From: a virus
IMG/VR virus record: IMGVR_UViG_3300025154_000335
Location: 1 to 27,492 of that record
DNA length: 27,492 nucleotides
Reading direction: 5' to 3' (one strand)
Shown here piece after piece: positions 20,633 through 27,492 of the stretch; positions within the stretch are counted from its first letter, which is position 1, and every line of letters begins with the position of its first letter. Both the position numbers and the translations under genes were made by a program. Under the pieces are notes generated by a model. It was not told where the DNA came from. It saw only the letters and a program-made list of their open reading frames with translations, and searched no databases.

Positions 20633-20751
20633 ACGAGCCAAAACACCCATGCGGCAAATGCACCTGGGCGGGGAAATCACGGTTGGGCTTCGGCTGTGTT
20701 CTGAAACAAATGGTGGTCACTGAGAAATGTGGTGGGTACACGGAGGGATAG
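20629..20751 (+). CDS. Small Cys4 protein
   Basis: Forty residues from ATG 20629 (ATGA overlap, AGAGAGGC upstream). CGKC at 8-11, Cys23 and Cys34 would bind one zinc ion. Function unknown. Confidence 0.55.
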   Translation: MNEPKHPCGKCTWAGKSRLGFGCVLKQMVVTEKCGGYTEG

Positions 20752-20752
20752 C

Positions 20753-20881
20753 ATGGACGAGTTCGCATATGAAAAATGGTGGGTGACGGTCAGTGAAGAG
20801 GACAGGAAGCTTCCGCCTGAGTGCTTAGCATGTTGGCAGAGGGTCTTTCTCAGAGGGTGGTTGCAGAAAGGTTCGGAGTGA
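20753..20881 (+). CDS. Microprotein overlapping an HTH gene
   Basis: Forty-two residues from ATG 20753, one base after the previous stop, with ACGGAGGG upstream. It has Trp pairs (KWW, CWQRVF). Its last 61 bases overlap the HTH gene in another frame. The good SD supports it; the role is unknown. Confidence 0.5.
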   Translation: MDEFAYEKWWVTVSEEDRKLPPECLACWQRVFLRGWLQKGSE

Positions 20882-21075
20882 GTCATGCAACCATAGGGTA
20901 TGTGGCAAGGGACCAATCATGGAAATCGGTAGATTGCCAGCGCGATCCTGCCGGCAGATTGCGGCCAGGATATACACGAAAAGCAACCATCTGTATCTGT
21001 GGACAAGTTTTTGCTTCTCCGCAAAGGATGGGGCGACATCTCAAGCGCAGTCGCTGCGGGGTAGAAGGGGAGTGA
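20821..21075 (+). CDS. HTH protein with C-terminal zinc finger
   Basis: Eighty-four residues from GTG 20821 (AGGAAG 11 bases upstream; a stop lies immediately before, so no longer form exists). The first 35 residues form a resolvase/homing-type HTH (LAEGLSQRVVAERFGVSHAT). The C-terminal CICGQVFASPQRMGRH...C is a C2H2-like finger. Probably a DNA-binding protein; target unknown. It overlaps the following GTG by four bases. Confidence 0.65.
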   Translation: MLSMLAEGLSQRVVAERFGVSHATIGYVARDQSWKSVDCQRDPAGRLRPGYTRKATICICGQVFASPQRMGRHLKRSRCGVEGE

Positions 21076-21224
21076 CCACCGCCAAGGACCCAGCAAGAAC
21101 TCCCCAGCGCACCTACGAGGATCGGCGGAAATCAGCGCAGGACGCGTGCAGAAAAGAACCGTGCCACAGCGCGGGGGATTACCCCAAGTGCGTGTGGTGC
21201 TATTGGGAGAAAAGGAGGAAGTGA
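21072..21224 (+). CDS. Small Cys-rich hypothetical protein
   Basis: Fifty residues from GTG 21072 (GAAGGGGAG upstream, GTGA overlap). Four Cys and a His in the second half (CRKEPCHSAG, CVWC) form a probable zinc site. The stop lies two bases before the next start. Confidence 0.55.
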   Translation: MTTAKDPARTPQRTYEDRRKSAQDACRKEPCHSAGDYPKCVWCYWEKRRK

Positions 21225-21226
21225 TA

Positions 21227-21511
21227 ATGGCGCATGATATGGGGTTATTGGGTGACATAGGAGGCTTGCGCATATTTGTGAGTGAGCTTTGCACAGAGGC
21301 CGAAGAATACGAGGTGGTAGTGCAGCTTTCCTTCCGCCAAAGGTGGATAGAACCGCTGCTGCACGGAATAACGATGCCTTTTGAGCCGTGGGTAAAAACG
21401 CGCACCGAAACCCGCCGCAGAAATGTACCGTTAAAGAAAGTGATACAGACCCCGCAGGGTTTGCTGATGCACCCCGCCATGAAGGATGAGTTATTACGGG
21501 CGCTTTTGTGA
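21227..21511 (+). CDS. Hypothetical protein
   Basis: Ninety-four residues from ATG 21227 with AAAGGAGGA upstream. An acidic N-terminus and a basic C-terminal half (TRTETRRRNVPLKKV). It directly precedes a DUF968-like nuclease gene with an overlap. Family not recognised. Confidence 0.6.
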   Translation: MAHDMGLLGDIGGLRIFVSELCTEAEEYEVVVQLSFRQRWIEPLLHGITMPFEPWVKTRTETRRRNVPLKKVIQTPQGLLMHPAMKDELLRALL

Positions 21512-21855
21512 CCGCGCCCCCACAATGGAAGGTCAAGCCGTGGCGGTGCAAAGCCTATGGCCTATACGTCCGCACATTGCCGTGCGCTCTCACCGGTCAC
21601 CGCGCCACTGAATGGATGGCAGTAGACCCACACCACGAAGAAAGGCCAGGGCATTCTGGCACCGGGACCAAAGCTTGCGACTCGCGGCAGATCCCAATAC
21701 GGCACGATTTACACGTGCTGATGGAGTCGCCGGGGAACAGCAGGGCGGCGGTGTACGCAAGGTATGGCAAAGACCCTGAAGAGATTATCGGGCAGACGCA
21801 GGAGGAGTGGGCGAGGAGAGGAAACAGCAAAGCATGGGAAGCAGTAACCGGCTAA
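21508..21855 (+). CDS. DUF968/HNH-type putative nuclease
   Basis: A 115-residue protein from GTG 21508 (GTGA overlap). The arrangement RTLPCALTGH, then VDPHHEE with GHSGTGTKACD, then IPIRHDLHVLME resembles phage proteins annotated as DUF968 or HNH-like nucleases that sit near recombination or packaging genes. The Cys pair of the classical zinc site is incomplete (CALTGH), so metal binding may be reduced. Its place just before the packaging operon would suit a DNA-processing nuclease, but activity is unproven. Confidence 0.6.
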   Translation: MTAPPQWKVKPWRCKAYGLYVRTLPCALTGHRATEWMAVDPHHEERPGHSGTGTKACDSRQIPIRHDLHVLMESPGNSRAAVYARYGKDPEEIIGQTQEEWARRGNSKAWEAVTG

Positions 21856-21889
21856 GGTCGGTAAACTAGTTGTCATAGGGAGGAATAAA

Positions 21890-22213
21890 ATGGAAATGGT
21901 TATTTTGTTTTTGAAACTGTTGGCAGGGCATTTTGTGGCAGATTACCCTTTGCAGTCGGATTTCATAGCCAATGGCAAGAAGCGCCCCGGCCTGTATGGG
22001 GTGCCGTGGTATTACACCTTGTCTGGCCACGCGGCAACCCACGCCGTGGCTGTGTATCTTGTCACTGGCAGCATGGTGCCATCTCTAGTCGAGTTTGCGG
22101 CGCACTTTGTTATAGACACGCTGAAGTGTGAAAAGCTGATAGGGATACACACTGACCAGTGGCTGCACATTGGGTGCAAAGCGGCGTTTGCGCTGTTTAT
22201 CACACTTGCTTAG
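21890..22213 (+). CDS. DUF3307-like integral membrane protein
   Basis: A 107-residue protein from ATG 21890 after AGGGAGGA. It has the DUF3307 pattern: LLAGHFVADYPLQSDFIANGK, HAATHAV, HFVIDTLKCEK and TDQWLHI, with three or four hydrophobic helices. The conserved His/Asp residues face the membrane in this family, whose function is unknown. A membrane protein at the end of an operon could be holin-like, but its motif content argues for DUF3307. Confidence 0.75.
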   Translation: MEMVILFLKLLAGHFVADYPLQSDFIANGKKRPGLYGVPWYYTLSGHAATHAVAVYLVTGSMVPSLVEFAAHFVIDTLKCEKLIGIHTDQWLHIGCKAAFALFITLA

Positions 22214-22248
22214 GTGGGTGGCTATGGGCAAGGAAAGGGGGTGGGAGG

Positions 22249-22413
22249 ATGGCGCTGTTTTGTGAGTTGTTGGCGTACGTGTGGTTTGCCTTTGGAACAT
22301 GGGCGTTGTCACAGCAGACAGACGCTTTACTTTGTGCAACCGGCGTATTTCACATGGCTGTAGGTGCAATGTGGGTAGCAAAGTGGTCAGAGTTGGGGGA
22401 GTGGAGAGCCTAG
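22249..22413 (+). CDS. Small membrane protein
   Basis: Fifty-four residues from ATG 22249, with AAAGGGGGTGGGAGG upstream. Two hydrophobic segments (about 2-17 and 27-46) suggest a hairpin membrane protein. It follows the DUF3307-like gene and its stop lies in the terminator stem. It could be holin-like, but no evidence decides. Confidence 0.55.
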   Translation: MALFCELLAYVWFAFGTWALSQQTDALLCATGVFHMAVGAMWVAKWSELGEWRA

Positions 22414-22437
22414 GGGCCACGCGCCCCTTTTCTTTTA
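22413..22437 (+). terminator. Rho-independent terminator before the packaging genes
   Basis: GGGGC (22413-22417) pairs with GCCCC (22423-22427), followed by TTTTCTTTT. The stem overlaps the last stop codon of the accessory operon. Confidence 0.65.
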
Positions 22438-22439
22438 TC

Positions 22440-22468
22440 TTGCATCCCTCATTAGCAAGTGGTAGACT
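22440..22468 (+). promoter_or_regulatory. Promoter of the packaging/structural operon
   Basis: TTGCAT (22440-22445), a 17-base spacer and TAGACT (22463-22468). The 80-base leader before the first gene contains a GCCGGT/ACCGGC hairpin (22509-22529). No other gene lies in 22438-22551. Confidence 0.55.
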
Positions 22469-22551
22469 CCGCGCCAAGCTATGGCCCCTCCTCCGTGGCT
22501 TCCTTCAGCCGGTACGGGTTAGACCGGCACCTTTAATATCAAGGGGGCAGC

Positions 22552-23124
22552 ATGGCAGGGAAGAAAAAGGACACCACGGAAGCTGTGATAAGGCCACTCA
22601 CCGATAAGGAGGAGTGGCTTTGTCGTGAGTTCGTGTCCGATGCGGGGGAGAATCAGACAAAGGCGTACATGAGGGTCTACAAGGGCTGTACGTATGAATC
22701 CGGCAGAGTGTTGGCGTCCAAAGCTTTCGCAGATGTTAACATCCGTCAAAGAATTGACGAGTTGAGGCTTGAGCGCAACAAGCGCCTTGAGATCACCGCC
22801 GACAAGGTATTGGCAGGTATTGCCAAGCTTGCCTTTTACGACTCCCGCGACTTCTTTGATGATAACGGCAAGCTGAAACCCCTTAGCGAGTTGGACCCCG
22901 ACCATGCAGACGTGATTGCAGGGCTTGAAACCTTCCACAAGGTGACAGGGGACGAGTCAGACGAGGTAGCGATCACTACGAAGATCAAGCTTGCCGATAG
23001 GGGCCAGAACCTTGAGCGGCTGGGGAAATATCTTAAGCTATTTACGGATAAGATGGAACTAGGCGGGGTGGACGGCAAAGACCTTAACCTCACCGTGTCG
23101 TTTGTAAAGCCCGATGTCGGTTAA
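22552..23124 (+). CDS. terS: Terminase small subunit
   Basis: A 190-residue protein matching the Terminase_2 type: LTDKEEWLCREFVSD, then NQTKAYMRVYKG as the HTH region, then ASKAFADVNIRQRIDEL. A central helical oligomerisation part and an acidic tail follow. It recognises the packaging site and recruits the large subunit. ATG 22552 follows AAGGGGGCA. It overlaps terL by 11 bases, a common arrangement for the terminase pair. Confidence 0.9.
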   Translation: MAGKKKDTTEAVIRPLTDKEEWLCREFVSDAGENQTKAYMRVYKGCTYESGRVLASKAFADVNIRQRIDELRLERNKRLEITADKVLAGIAKLAFYDSRDFFDDNGKLKPLSELDPDHADVIAGLETFHKVTGDESDEVAITTKIKLADRGQNLERLGKYLKLFTDKMELGGVDGKDLNLTVSFVKPDVG

Positions 23125-24379
23125 CGCGCAATTTCCCGACAAGCTCTCGTTCCTTTTCGACTCTGTACGCTACAAGGTGGCAAGAGGCGGCAGGGGGTCG
23201 GGAAAAAGTTGGAGTTTTGCAAGAGCTTTGCTTATCCAGGCAGCATCGCAACCCCTCCTAGTCCTCTGCACCCGCGAGGTGCAGAAGTCGATAAAAGATT
23301 CCGTTCACAAGCTACTTAGCGACCAGATACAGGCGCTGGGCCTTGGTAGTTTCTACACTGTCCTCGAAACAGAAATAAGGGGCCGCAACGGCTCAAAGTT
23401 CATCTTTGCCGGTCTTTCTCAGCAGACGGTGGAGAGCATCAAGTCTCTAGAGGGCTGCGACCGCGTATGGTGTGAAGAAGCCCAAGCGATCACTAAGCGG
23501 TCATGGGATGTGCTGATACCGACTATCCGCAAAGACGGCTCAGAGATATGGATCAGTTACAACCCCGAGTTAGAGACGGACGAAACGCACCAGCGGTTCA
23601 CGGTGAACCCGCCCGAAGATTGCGTTTCGGTGTTGGTGAATTACCTTGACAATCCATGGTTCCCCGAAGTGCTGGAGAAGGAGCGCAAGCGGTGTCAGGA
23701 GAAAGACCCGATAGCCTACCCGAACATATGGGAGGGGAAGTGCAAGCCGGCAGTTGAGGGCGCGATCTACTACAACGAGGTGGCAAAGGCTGAGTTGAAC
23801 GGCCAAATTTGCAATGTGCCATATGACCCACTTCTAAAGGTGCATGTGGTGTTCGACCTTGGGTGGAACGACAGCATGAGCATTAGCCTTGTGCAAAAGA
23901 TACGTTCAGAGGTCCGCGTCATTGAGTACATTGAGGACAGCCACAGGACGCTTGACGATTACTCCGCAGACTTGAAGCTGAAGCGGTACAACTGGGGCAA
24001 GGTGTGGTTGCCTCATGACGGGTTTAGCCGGGATTTCAAAAGCGGTAAGAGTTCCGAAGAGATCCTTAAAAAGCTAGGGTGGGACGTGGCAAGCCGTGAG
24101 CTTATCGTGGAAATGGGGCTGGAAGAGGGCATAAAGGCAACGCGCACCACTTTCGGCCAGGTCTACTTTGACAAGAACAAGACCACACGCCTTATCGAGT
24201 GCTTGAAGCGTTACCGTCGCGCTATCAACCAGACAACAAGGGAAGCAGGCGCACCGTTACATGATGAGTTTTCGCATGGTGCTGATAATTTTCGATATAT
24301 CTGCATAAACGCAGAGAAGATGACCAACGACACCGTAGATCATAAGCCATTGCCCCTTCCCCGGCTCGGCTGCGTATAG
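23114..24379 (+). CDS. terL: Terminase large subunit (PBSX/Terminase_3 type)
   Basis: A 421-residue packaging motor. The N-terminal ATPase has Walker A GGRGSGKS (25-32), the Terminase_3-type adenine and coupling segments, and Walker B RVWCEE (117-122). The C-terminal RNase H-like nuclease starts with FDLGWND (Asp248) and ends with DEFSHGADNFRY, supplying metal-binding Asp. It cuts and pumps DNA into proheads through the portal encoded next. ATG 23114 overlaps terS, and the length is normal for the family. Confidence 0.95.
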   Translation: MSVNAQFPDKLSFLFDSVRYKVARGGRGSGKSWSFARALLIQAASQPLLVLCTREVQKSIKDSVHKLLSDQIQALGLGSFYTVLETEIRGRNGSKFIFAGLSQQTVESIKSLEGCDRVWCEEAQAITKRSWDVLIPTIRKDGSEIWISYNPELETDETHQRFTVNPPEDCVSVLVNYLDNPWFPEVLEKERKRCQEKDPIAYPNIWEGKCKPAVEGAIYYNEVAKAELNGQICNVPYDPLLKVHVVFDLGWNDSMSISLVQKIRSEVRVIEYIEDSHRTLDDYSADLKLKRYNWGKVWLPHDGFSRDFKSGKSSEEILKKLGWDVASRELIVEMGLEEGIKATRTTFGQVYFDKNKTTRLIECLKRYRRAINQTTREAGAPLHDEFSHGADNFRYICINAEKMTNDTVDHKPLPLPRLGCV

Positions 24380-24387
24380 GAGATCTC

Positions 24388-26361
24388 ATGGACGTTTCAA
24401 AGCTCAACAAGGACGACATCACCACCAAGTGCATCGGCTACTTACGGGACTACAGTGCGGATATGTCCGAACTCCAAACGGCAAGGGAACGGGCGCTTAA
24501 ATCCTATATGTCGCAGCCATACGGCAACGAGGTAGAAGGACGCTCCCAGGTGGTTATGTCGGACGTGTTCAACACTGTTGAGTCGCTGATGCCGTCGCTG
24601 ATGCGGATATTCGCAGGGTCTGCCGATGTTGTCCAGGTTGAGGGGCAAGGCGAGGGAGACGACCAGAAGGCGCAGCTCATGGGGGAGTTGCTGAACTACC
24701 AGAGCCGCAAATGCTTCAACTCCTTTACCGTGTTCCACGATTGGTTTAAAGACGCGCTCATGTATAAGCTTGGCGTGGTCAAATACTACTGGCAGAAGGA
24801 AACCACCTACAAGGCGAAGGAGTACAAAGGGCTGACACCGGAAGAGCACGCCGCGCTGTCTGCATCCGAAGAGTTTGAGGTGGACAAGGCAGAAGGCGAT
24901 GACGTTACCGGCTACAACGTCAAAGGCAAGGTGAAGACCACCACAAGTAAGCCGATGGTGGAGGTGTTGCCACCCGAAGAGTTCATTTTTGACGTGAGGG
25001 CCAAAGACCTCAAAGACTCCTTCTGCGCTCATAAGAAAAAGGTCCACCGCCAGACGCTCAAAAAATACGGTGTCAAAAGCGCGGATGTGGCCGATACCAT
25101 CACCGAAATGAGCGGCGAAAACTTGGAGAACGAGCGTTTCCGCGACCTTGGTGGCAAGAACTTCCTTGTTGACGAGGACGACGAGAACTTTGTCTACATC
25201 TACGAGTGCTATTACAACGAGTACGAGGACGGCGAACCTGTACCAGTCAAGGCTGTTGTGATGGGCAATAAGGTCATTGACCTTGAGGAAAACAAATACG
25301 GCAAGCCGCCCTTCCGTGAACTGTCGGCGATTCGCTTGACTCACCGCGTAGTCGGTCGATCCTTTGCCGACTTGGTGGAAGAGATTCAAAAGCTCAAGAC
25401 GGCCCTTGTACGGTATATTCTCGATAACATCTATTACCAGAACAATGCGCAGCGGGTAGTCAACCCGTACAAGATCAACATTGACGACCTGTTTACACAA
25501 AACGTGCCGGGAGGGACGGTCAGGACGCTGGACATAAACACCCCCGTTGGCGATGCAATCATGAACGTGCCGACAGCCCCCCTTCCCCCGCAGGTTTTCG
25601 GGTTTCTCGATTACGCGGACGGCTCCATACTGGAGAACCGCACCGGAGTCACGCGGTACAACCAGGGGCTTGACTCCGATAGCCTGAACAAGACCGCCAC
25701 GGGCATCAGCCAGATCATGTCGGCATCGCAGCAACGCATCGAGTTGATAGCGCGGCTGTTTGCTGAAACCGGCGTTAAGGGGCTATACGAAGACTTGGTA
25801 CATATGAACCTGGACTTCTTCGATATGGCGACTTCCATCAAGATCAACGAGGAATGGCAGACCATAAACCCCGAAGACATCGACGGGCGGTATGACATCA
25901 ACATTGACGTGGGCATAGGCACCGGCACCAAGGAAATGATTGTCCAGCAGCTCATGACCATGCTGCAACTGTACCTCAACGGGCTGATTCAGGTGGGCGT
26001 GGTCACACCGGAAAATGTGTCCGAGATGGTCAAGGCTATATGGGAAAACATGGGCTTCAAAAATGCTTCTAAGTTCGTGCAGAGCGGCAAGGAGGGTGAA
26101 GACCCCAATGCACCGCCGCAACAGCCGCAGGAAGATCCCATGCAAGCAATGCAAGCGCAAATGCAAATGATTGCTGCCCAGTTAGAAATGCAGAAAAAAC
26201 AGGCCGAGATAAACAAGATAGAAACCGCTGCCATACTCGATCTTGCAAAAGCCGAAGCCGCAGAAATGGGGCAGCAGTTGGCAGAATACAAAGCAACGTT
26301 CGATATGTTGAACGCGGCACAGCAGACAGAGCAACAGCCTATGGCGCAGGAGGGTATGTAA
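24388..26361 (+). CDS. Portal protein (P22-like)
   Basis: A 657-residue protein from ATG 24388 with AGGAGA upstream, eight bases after terL. Features fit P22-like podovirus portals: VMSDVFNTVESLMPSLMRIF near the start, a long central domain with KPMVEVLPPEEFIFDVRAKD, YILDNIYYQNNAQR and SILENRTGVTRYNQGLD. A Gln/Met-rich helical C-terminus (about 570-657) follows, like the portal barrel. It forms the dodecameric vertex for packaging. The stop shares one base with the next ATG. Confidence 0.9.
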   Translation: MDVSKLNKDDITTKCIGYLRDYSADMSELQTARERALKSYMSQPYGNEVEGRSQVVMSDVFNTVESLMPSLMRIFAGSADVVQVEGQGEGDDQKAQLMGELLNYQSRKCFNSFTVFHDWFKDALMYKLGVVKYYWQKETTYKAKEYKGLTPEEHAALSASEEFEVDKAEGDDVTGYNVKGKVKTTTSKPMVEVLPPEEFIFDVRAKDLKDSFCAHKKKVHRQTLKKYGVKSADVADTITEMSGENLENERFRDLGGKNFLVDEDDENFVYIYECYYNEYEDGEPVPVKAVVMGNKVIDLEENKYGKPPFRELSAIRLTHRVVGRSFADLVEEIQKLKTALVRYILDNIYYQNNAQRVVNPYKINIDDLFTQNVPGGTVRTLDINTPVGDAIMNVPTAPLPPQVFGFLDYADGSILENRTGVTRYNQGLDSDSLNKTATGISQIMSASQQRIELIARLFAETGVKGLYEDLVHMNLDFFDMATSIKINEEWQTINPEDIDGRYDINIDVGIGTGTKEMIVQQLMTMLQLYLNGLIQVGVVTPENVSEMVKAIWENMGFKNASKFVQSGKEGEDPNAPPQQPQEDPMQAMQAQMQMIAAQLEMQKKQAEINKIETAAILDLAKAEAAEMGQQLAEYKATFDMLNAAQQTEQQPMAQEGM

Positions 26362-26672
26362 TGGGGCTGACAGACATATTTAAGCGCAAGCAACAGTGTA
26401 TCAAGGAGATAGAGCTATCAGCGGAGGCCAAGGTGATACTTGATTCCCCCCTGGTGCAGGACTTCTTTGCCAAGGCAGAGGCCGCAGCTTATGAGAGGTG
26501 GAGAGCTACACCGGACGAGGCGGTAGACGTGAGAGAGCGTCTGTACGCATTAGACGGGATGCTCCGCAACTTTAAGCAGTATTTCATCGGATTCATTGCC
26601 AACGGGCAGTTTGCAGAGCGGCAGCTTGAGGAAATTATCAAGGGTGAAGAGTTGCAAAGCAAAAAGCATTGA
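26361..26672 (+). CDS. Hypothetical protein between portal and scaffold
   Basis: A 103-residue, mostly helical protein from ATG 26361 (TAATG overlap; AGGAGGG upstream). FKQYFIGFIANGQFAERQLEEI resembles small proteins found at this place in P22-like phages, with unknown role. It is probably co-translated with the portal. An assembly function is inferred from position alone. Confidence 0.7.
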   Translation: MGLTDIFKRKQQCIKEIELSAEAKVILDSPLVQDFFAKAEAAAYERWRATPDEAVDVRERLYALDGMLRNFKQYFIGFIANGQFAERQLEEIIKGEELQSKKH

Positions 26673-26727
26673 CATAAGGCGCTAATGAGTGTAATTGATG
26701 CACTCAACAGATTCCTTTTTTTACACA

Positions 26728-26773
26728 GTGATGCCGACTAACGGGCAATGGTGATGCCGACCCACGGGCAAGG
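26728..26773 (+). repeat. 23-bp tandem duplication before the scaffold gene
   Basis: Two adjacent copies (26728-26750 and 26751-26773) share GTGATGCCGAC and ACGGGCAA and differ at three bases. The second copy has AAGG in place of AATG, which creates the SD of the scaffold gene. A hairpin, TGAGTG/CACTCA, lies just upstream (near 26685-26706) and is followed by a T run at 26714-26722, a weak terminator at best. Confidence 0.7.
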
Positions 26774-26781
26774 AGACAGAG

Positions 26782-27492
26782 ATGGAAGACGAGTATGTAG
26801 AAGAGTTGGACGCGGAGCAGGAAGAGGCTGAAACACCCGAACAGGAACAGCCGGAGACAGAGGCAGAAGAGGCTGAGGTTGACGCGGAGCAGGAAGAGGC
26901 CGAGACAACCAGCAAAAACCCTGTCATTCCCCGCAAGGCGTACCAGGCAGAGAAAGAGAAGCGCCAAGGGCTTGAAAAGCGTTTACAGGAGATGGAGCAA
27001 CAGCTTGCGGCAACAAAAAACGCCCCCATCTCGCAGAAGCAACCGGAAACCATCGAGGAACTGTTTGACGTTAACCCTGATGCCGCTCTTTCCCACATCG
27101 ACCAGCAAATAAGGGCGGCAAAGGACGCTTACGACGTTGACGCCGAGCAGCGGTACAAAGACCTCAAGGTGGATCTGGTGGCAAGGGGGCTTAGAAGCCA
27201 GCACCAGCGGCAGAGCCAAGAAACGCTCACCTCAAAGATCAACAGCGAGATTTACAAGTCAATCCCCGACTTTGACACCAAGAAAACCGCGCTTGTCGCG
27301 CTTGCCGTCGAATACGGGTTGACCGAACAGGAAGCCGCCCAGGTGATGGACCCCACTGTAGTGGGCGACACCGCCGCCCGCATGGCAAAAATGCTAAACA
27401 AGGTACACGCGGTTGTCAACGCAGGGAAGACCGCTAAAACCAAAGAGGTGAAGCAGCCGAACCGAACTGAACCGGCTGGGGCAGGGGGGTTT
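26782..27492 (+). CDS. Scaffold-like protein (partial, leaves window)
   Basis: An open frame of 237 codons from ATG 26782 (AAGGAGACAGAG upstream) continuing past the end of the window. The first 42 residues are strongly acidic, with DAEQEEAE repeated twice. A coiled coil follows (AYQAEKEKRQGLEKRLQEM), then mixed helical parts and a basic, Pro-rich stretch at the edge. Position after the portal and composition fit a phage scaffolding protein, which guides capsid assembly. The major capsid gene would be expected next, outside the window. Confidence 0.75.
   Translation, partial: MEDEYVEELDAEQEEAETPEQEQPETEAEEAEVDAEQEEAETTSKNPVIPRKAYQAEKEKRQGLEKRLQEMEQQLAATKNAPISQKQPETIEELFDVNPDAALSHIDQQIRAAKDAYDVDAEQRYKDLKVDLVARGLRSQHQRQSQETLTSKINSEIYKSIPDFDTKKTALVALAVEYGLTEQEAAQVMDPTVVGDTAARMAKMLNKVHAVVNAGKTAKTKEVKQPNRTEPAGAGGF

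Noticed and set aside
24442-25734. 430-codon minus-strand frame opposite the portal gene
   Set aside because: The portal frame is a clear family member and strong codon bias makes the opposite strand open. No start signals or recognisable motifs were seen.

Overview
The window looks like part of a tailed bacteriophage (or prophage) genome. Every gene I can support is on the + strand. Genes are short and tightly packed, many joined by 4-bp ATGA stop/start overlaps, and most have strong purine-rich Shine-Dalgarno (SD) sites. Terminase and portal genes sit at the right end. The portal followed by an acidic scaffold-like protein suggests a P22-like, probably short-tailed, virion. I see no integrase, tRNA or rRNA. 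A lipoprotein-like gene at the left end hints at a host with an outer membrane. The promoters are sigma70/sigmaA-like, and the host cannot be named from this sequence.

Layout. 1-1730: end of a late/lysis-type operon (lipoprotein, small Cys protein, class 3 lipase, HNH endonuclease), closed by two terminators. 1847-8875: a promoter and a small Cro-type HTH gene open an early-type region. It holds a pentapeptide-repeat protein, a MazG-like protein, a Gp157-like protein, an ERF-family annealing protein, a gene interrupted by an in-frame UGA, a VRR-NUC nuclease and many small proteins. 8872-10382: a C5-cytosine methyltransferase locus broken and rebuilt around an HNH gene, with a second long reading frame overlapping the methyltransferase. 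10387-13013: a terminator and promoter isolate a cassette of an HTH regulator and a large fusion protein (radical-SAM-like, GNAT/Mom-like and DNA methyltransferase-like parts). 13018-17747: small genes, a promoter-structured leader-terminator unit before another HNH gene, a replication initiator carrying 11-bp iterons (candidate origin), a primase-helicase and a TGT/DpdA-like protein. 17785-22413: a promoter with a palindromic operator drives a run of small accessory genes ending in a DUF3307-like membrane protein. 22440-27492: a promoter, then terminase small and large subunits, portal, a small conserved-position protein and the start of a scaffold-like gene that leaves the window.

Functional picture. 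Replication would use the initiator at 14226 binding the iterons, the primase-helicase at 14909, and the annealing protein at 6304 with nuclease support. Three independent loci (methyltransferase, fusion enzyme, DpdA-like protein) point to heavy modification of phage DNA, probably to evade restriction. Three HNH genes sit between modules, as homing endonucleases often do. The most unusual items are the tri-domain fusion, the overlapping methyltransferase frames, the candidate selenocysteine UGA and the iterons inside the initiator gene. Family names come from recognising motifs by eye; no database search was run.
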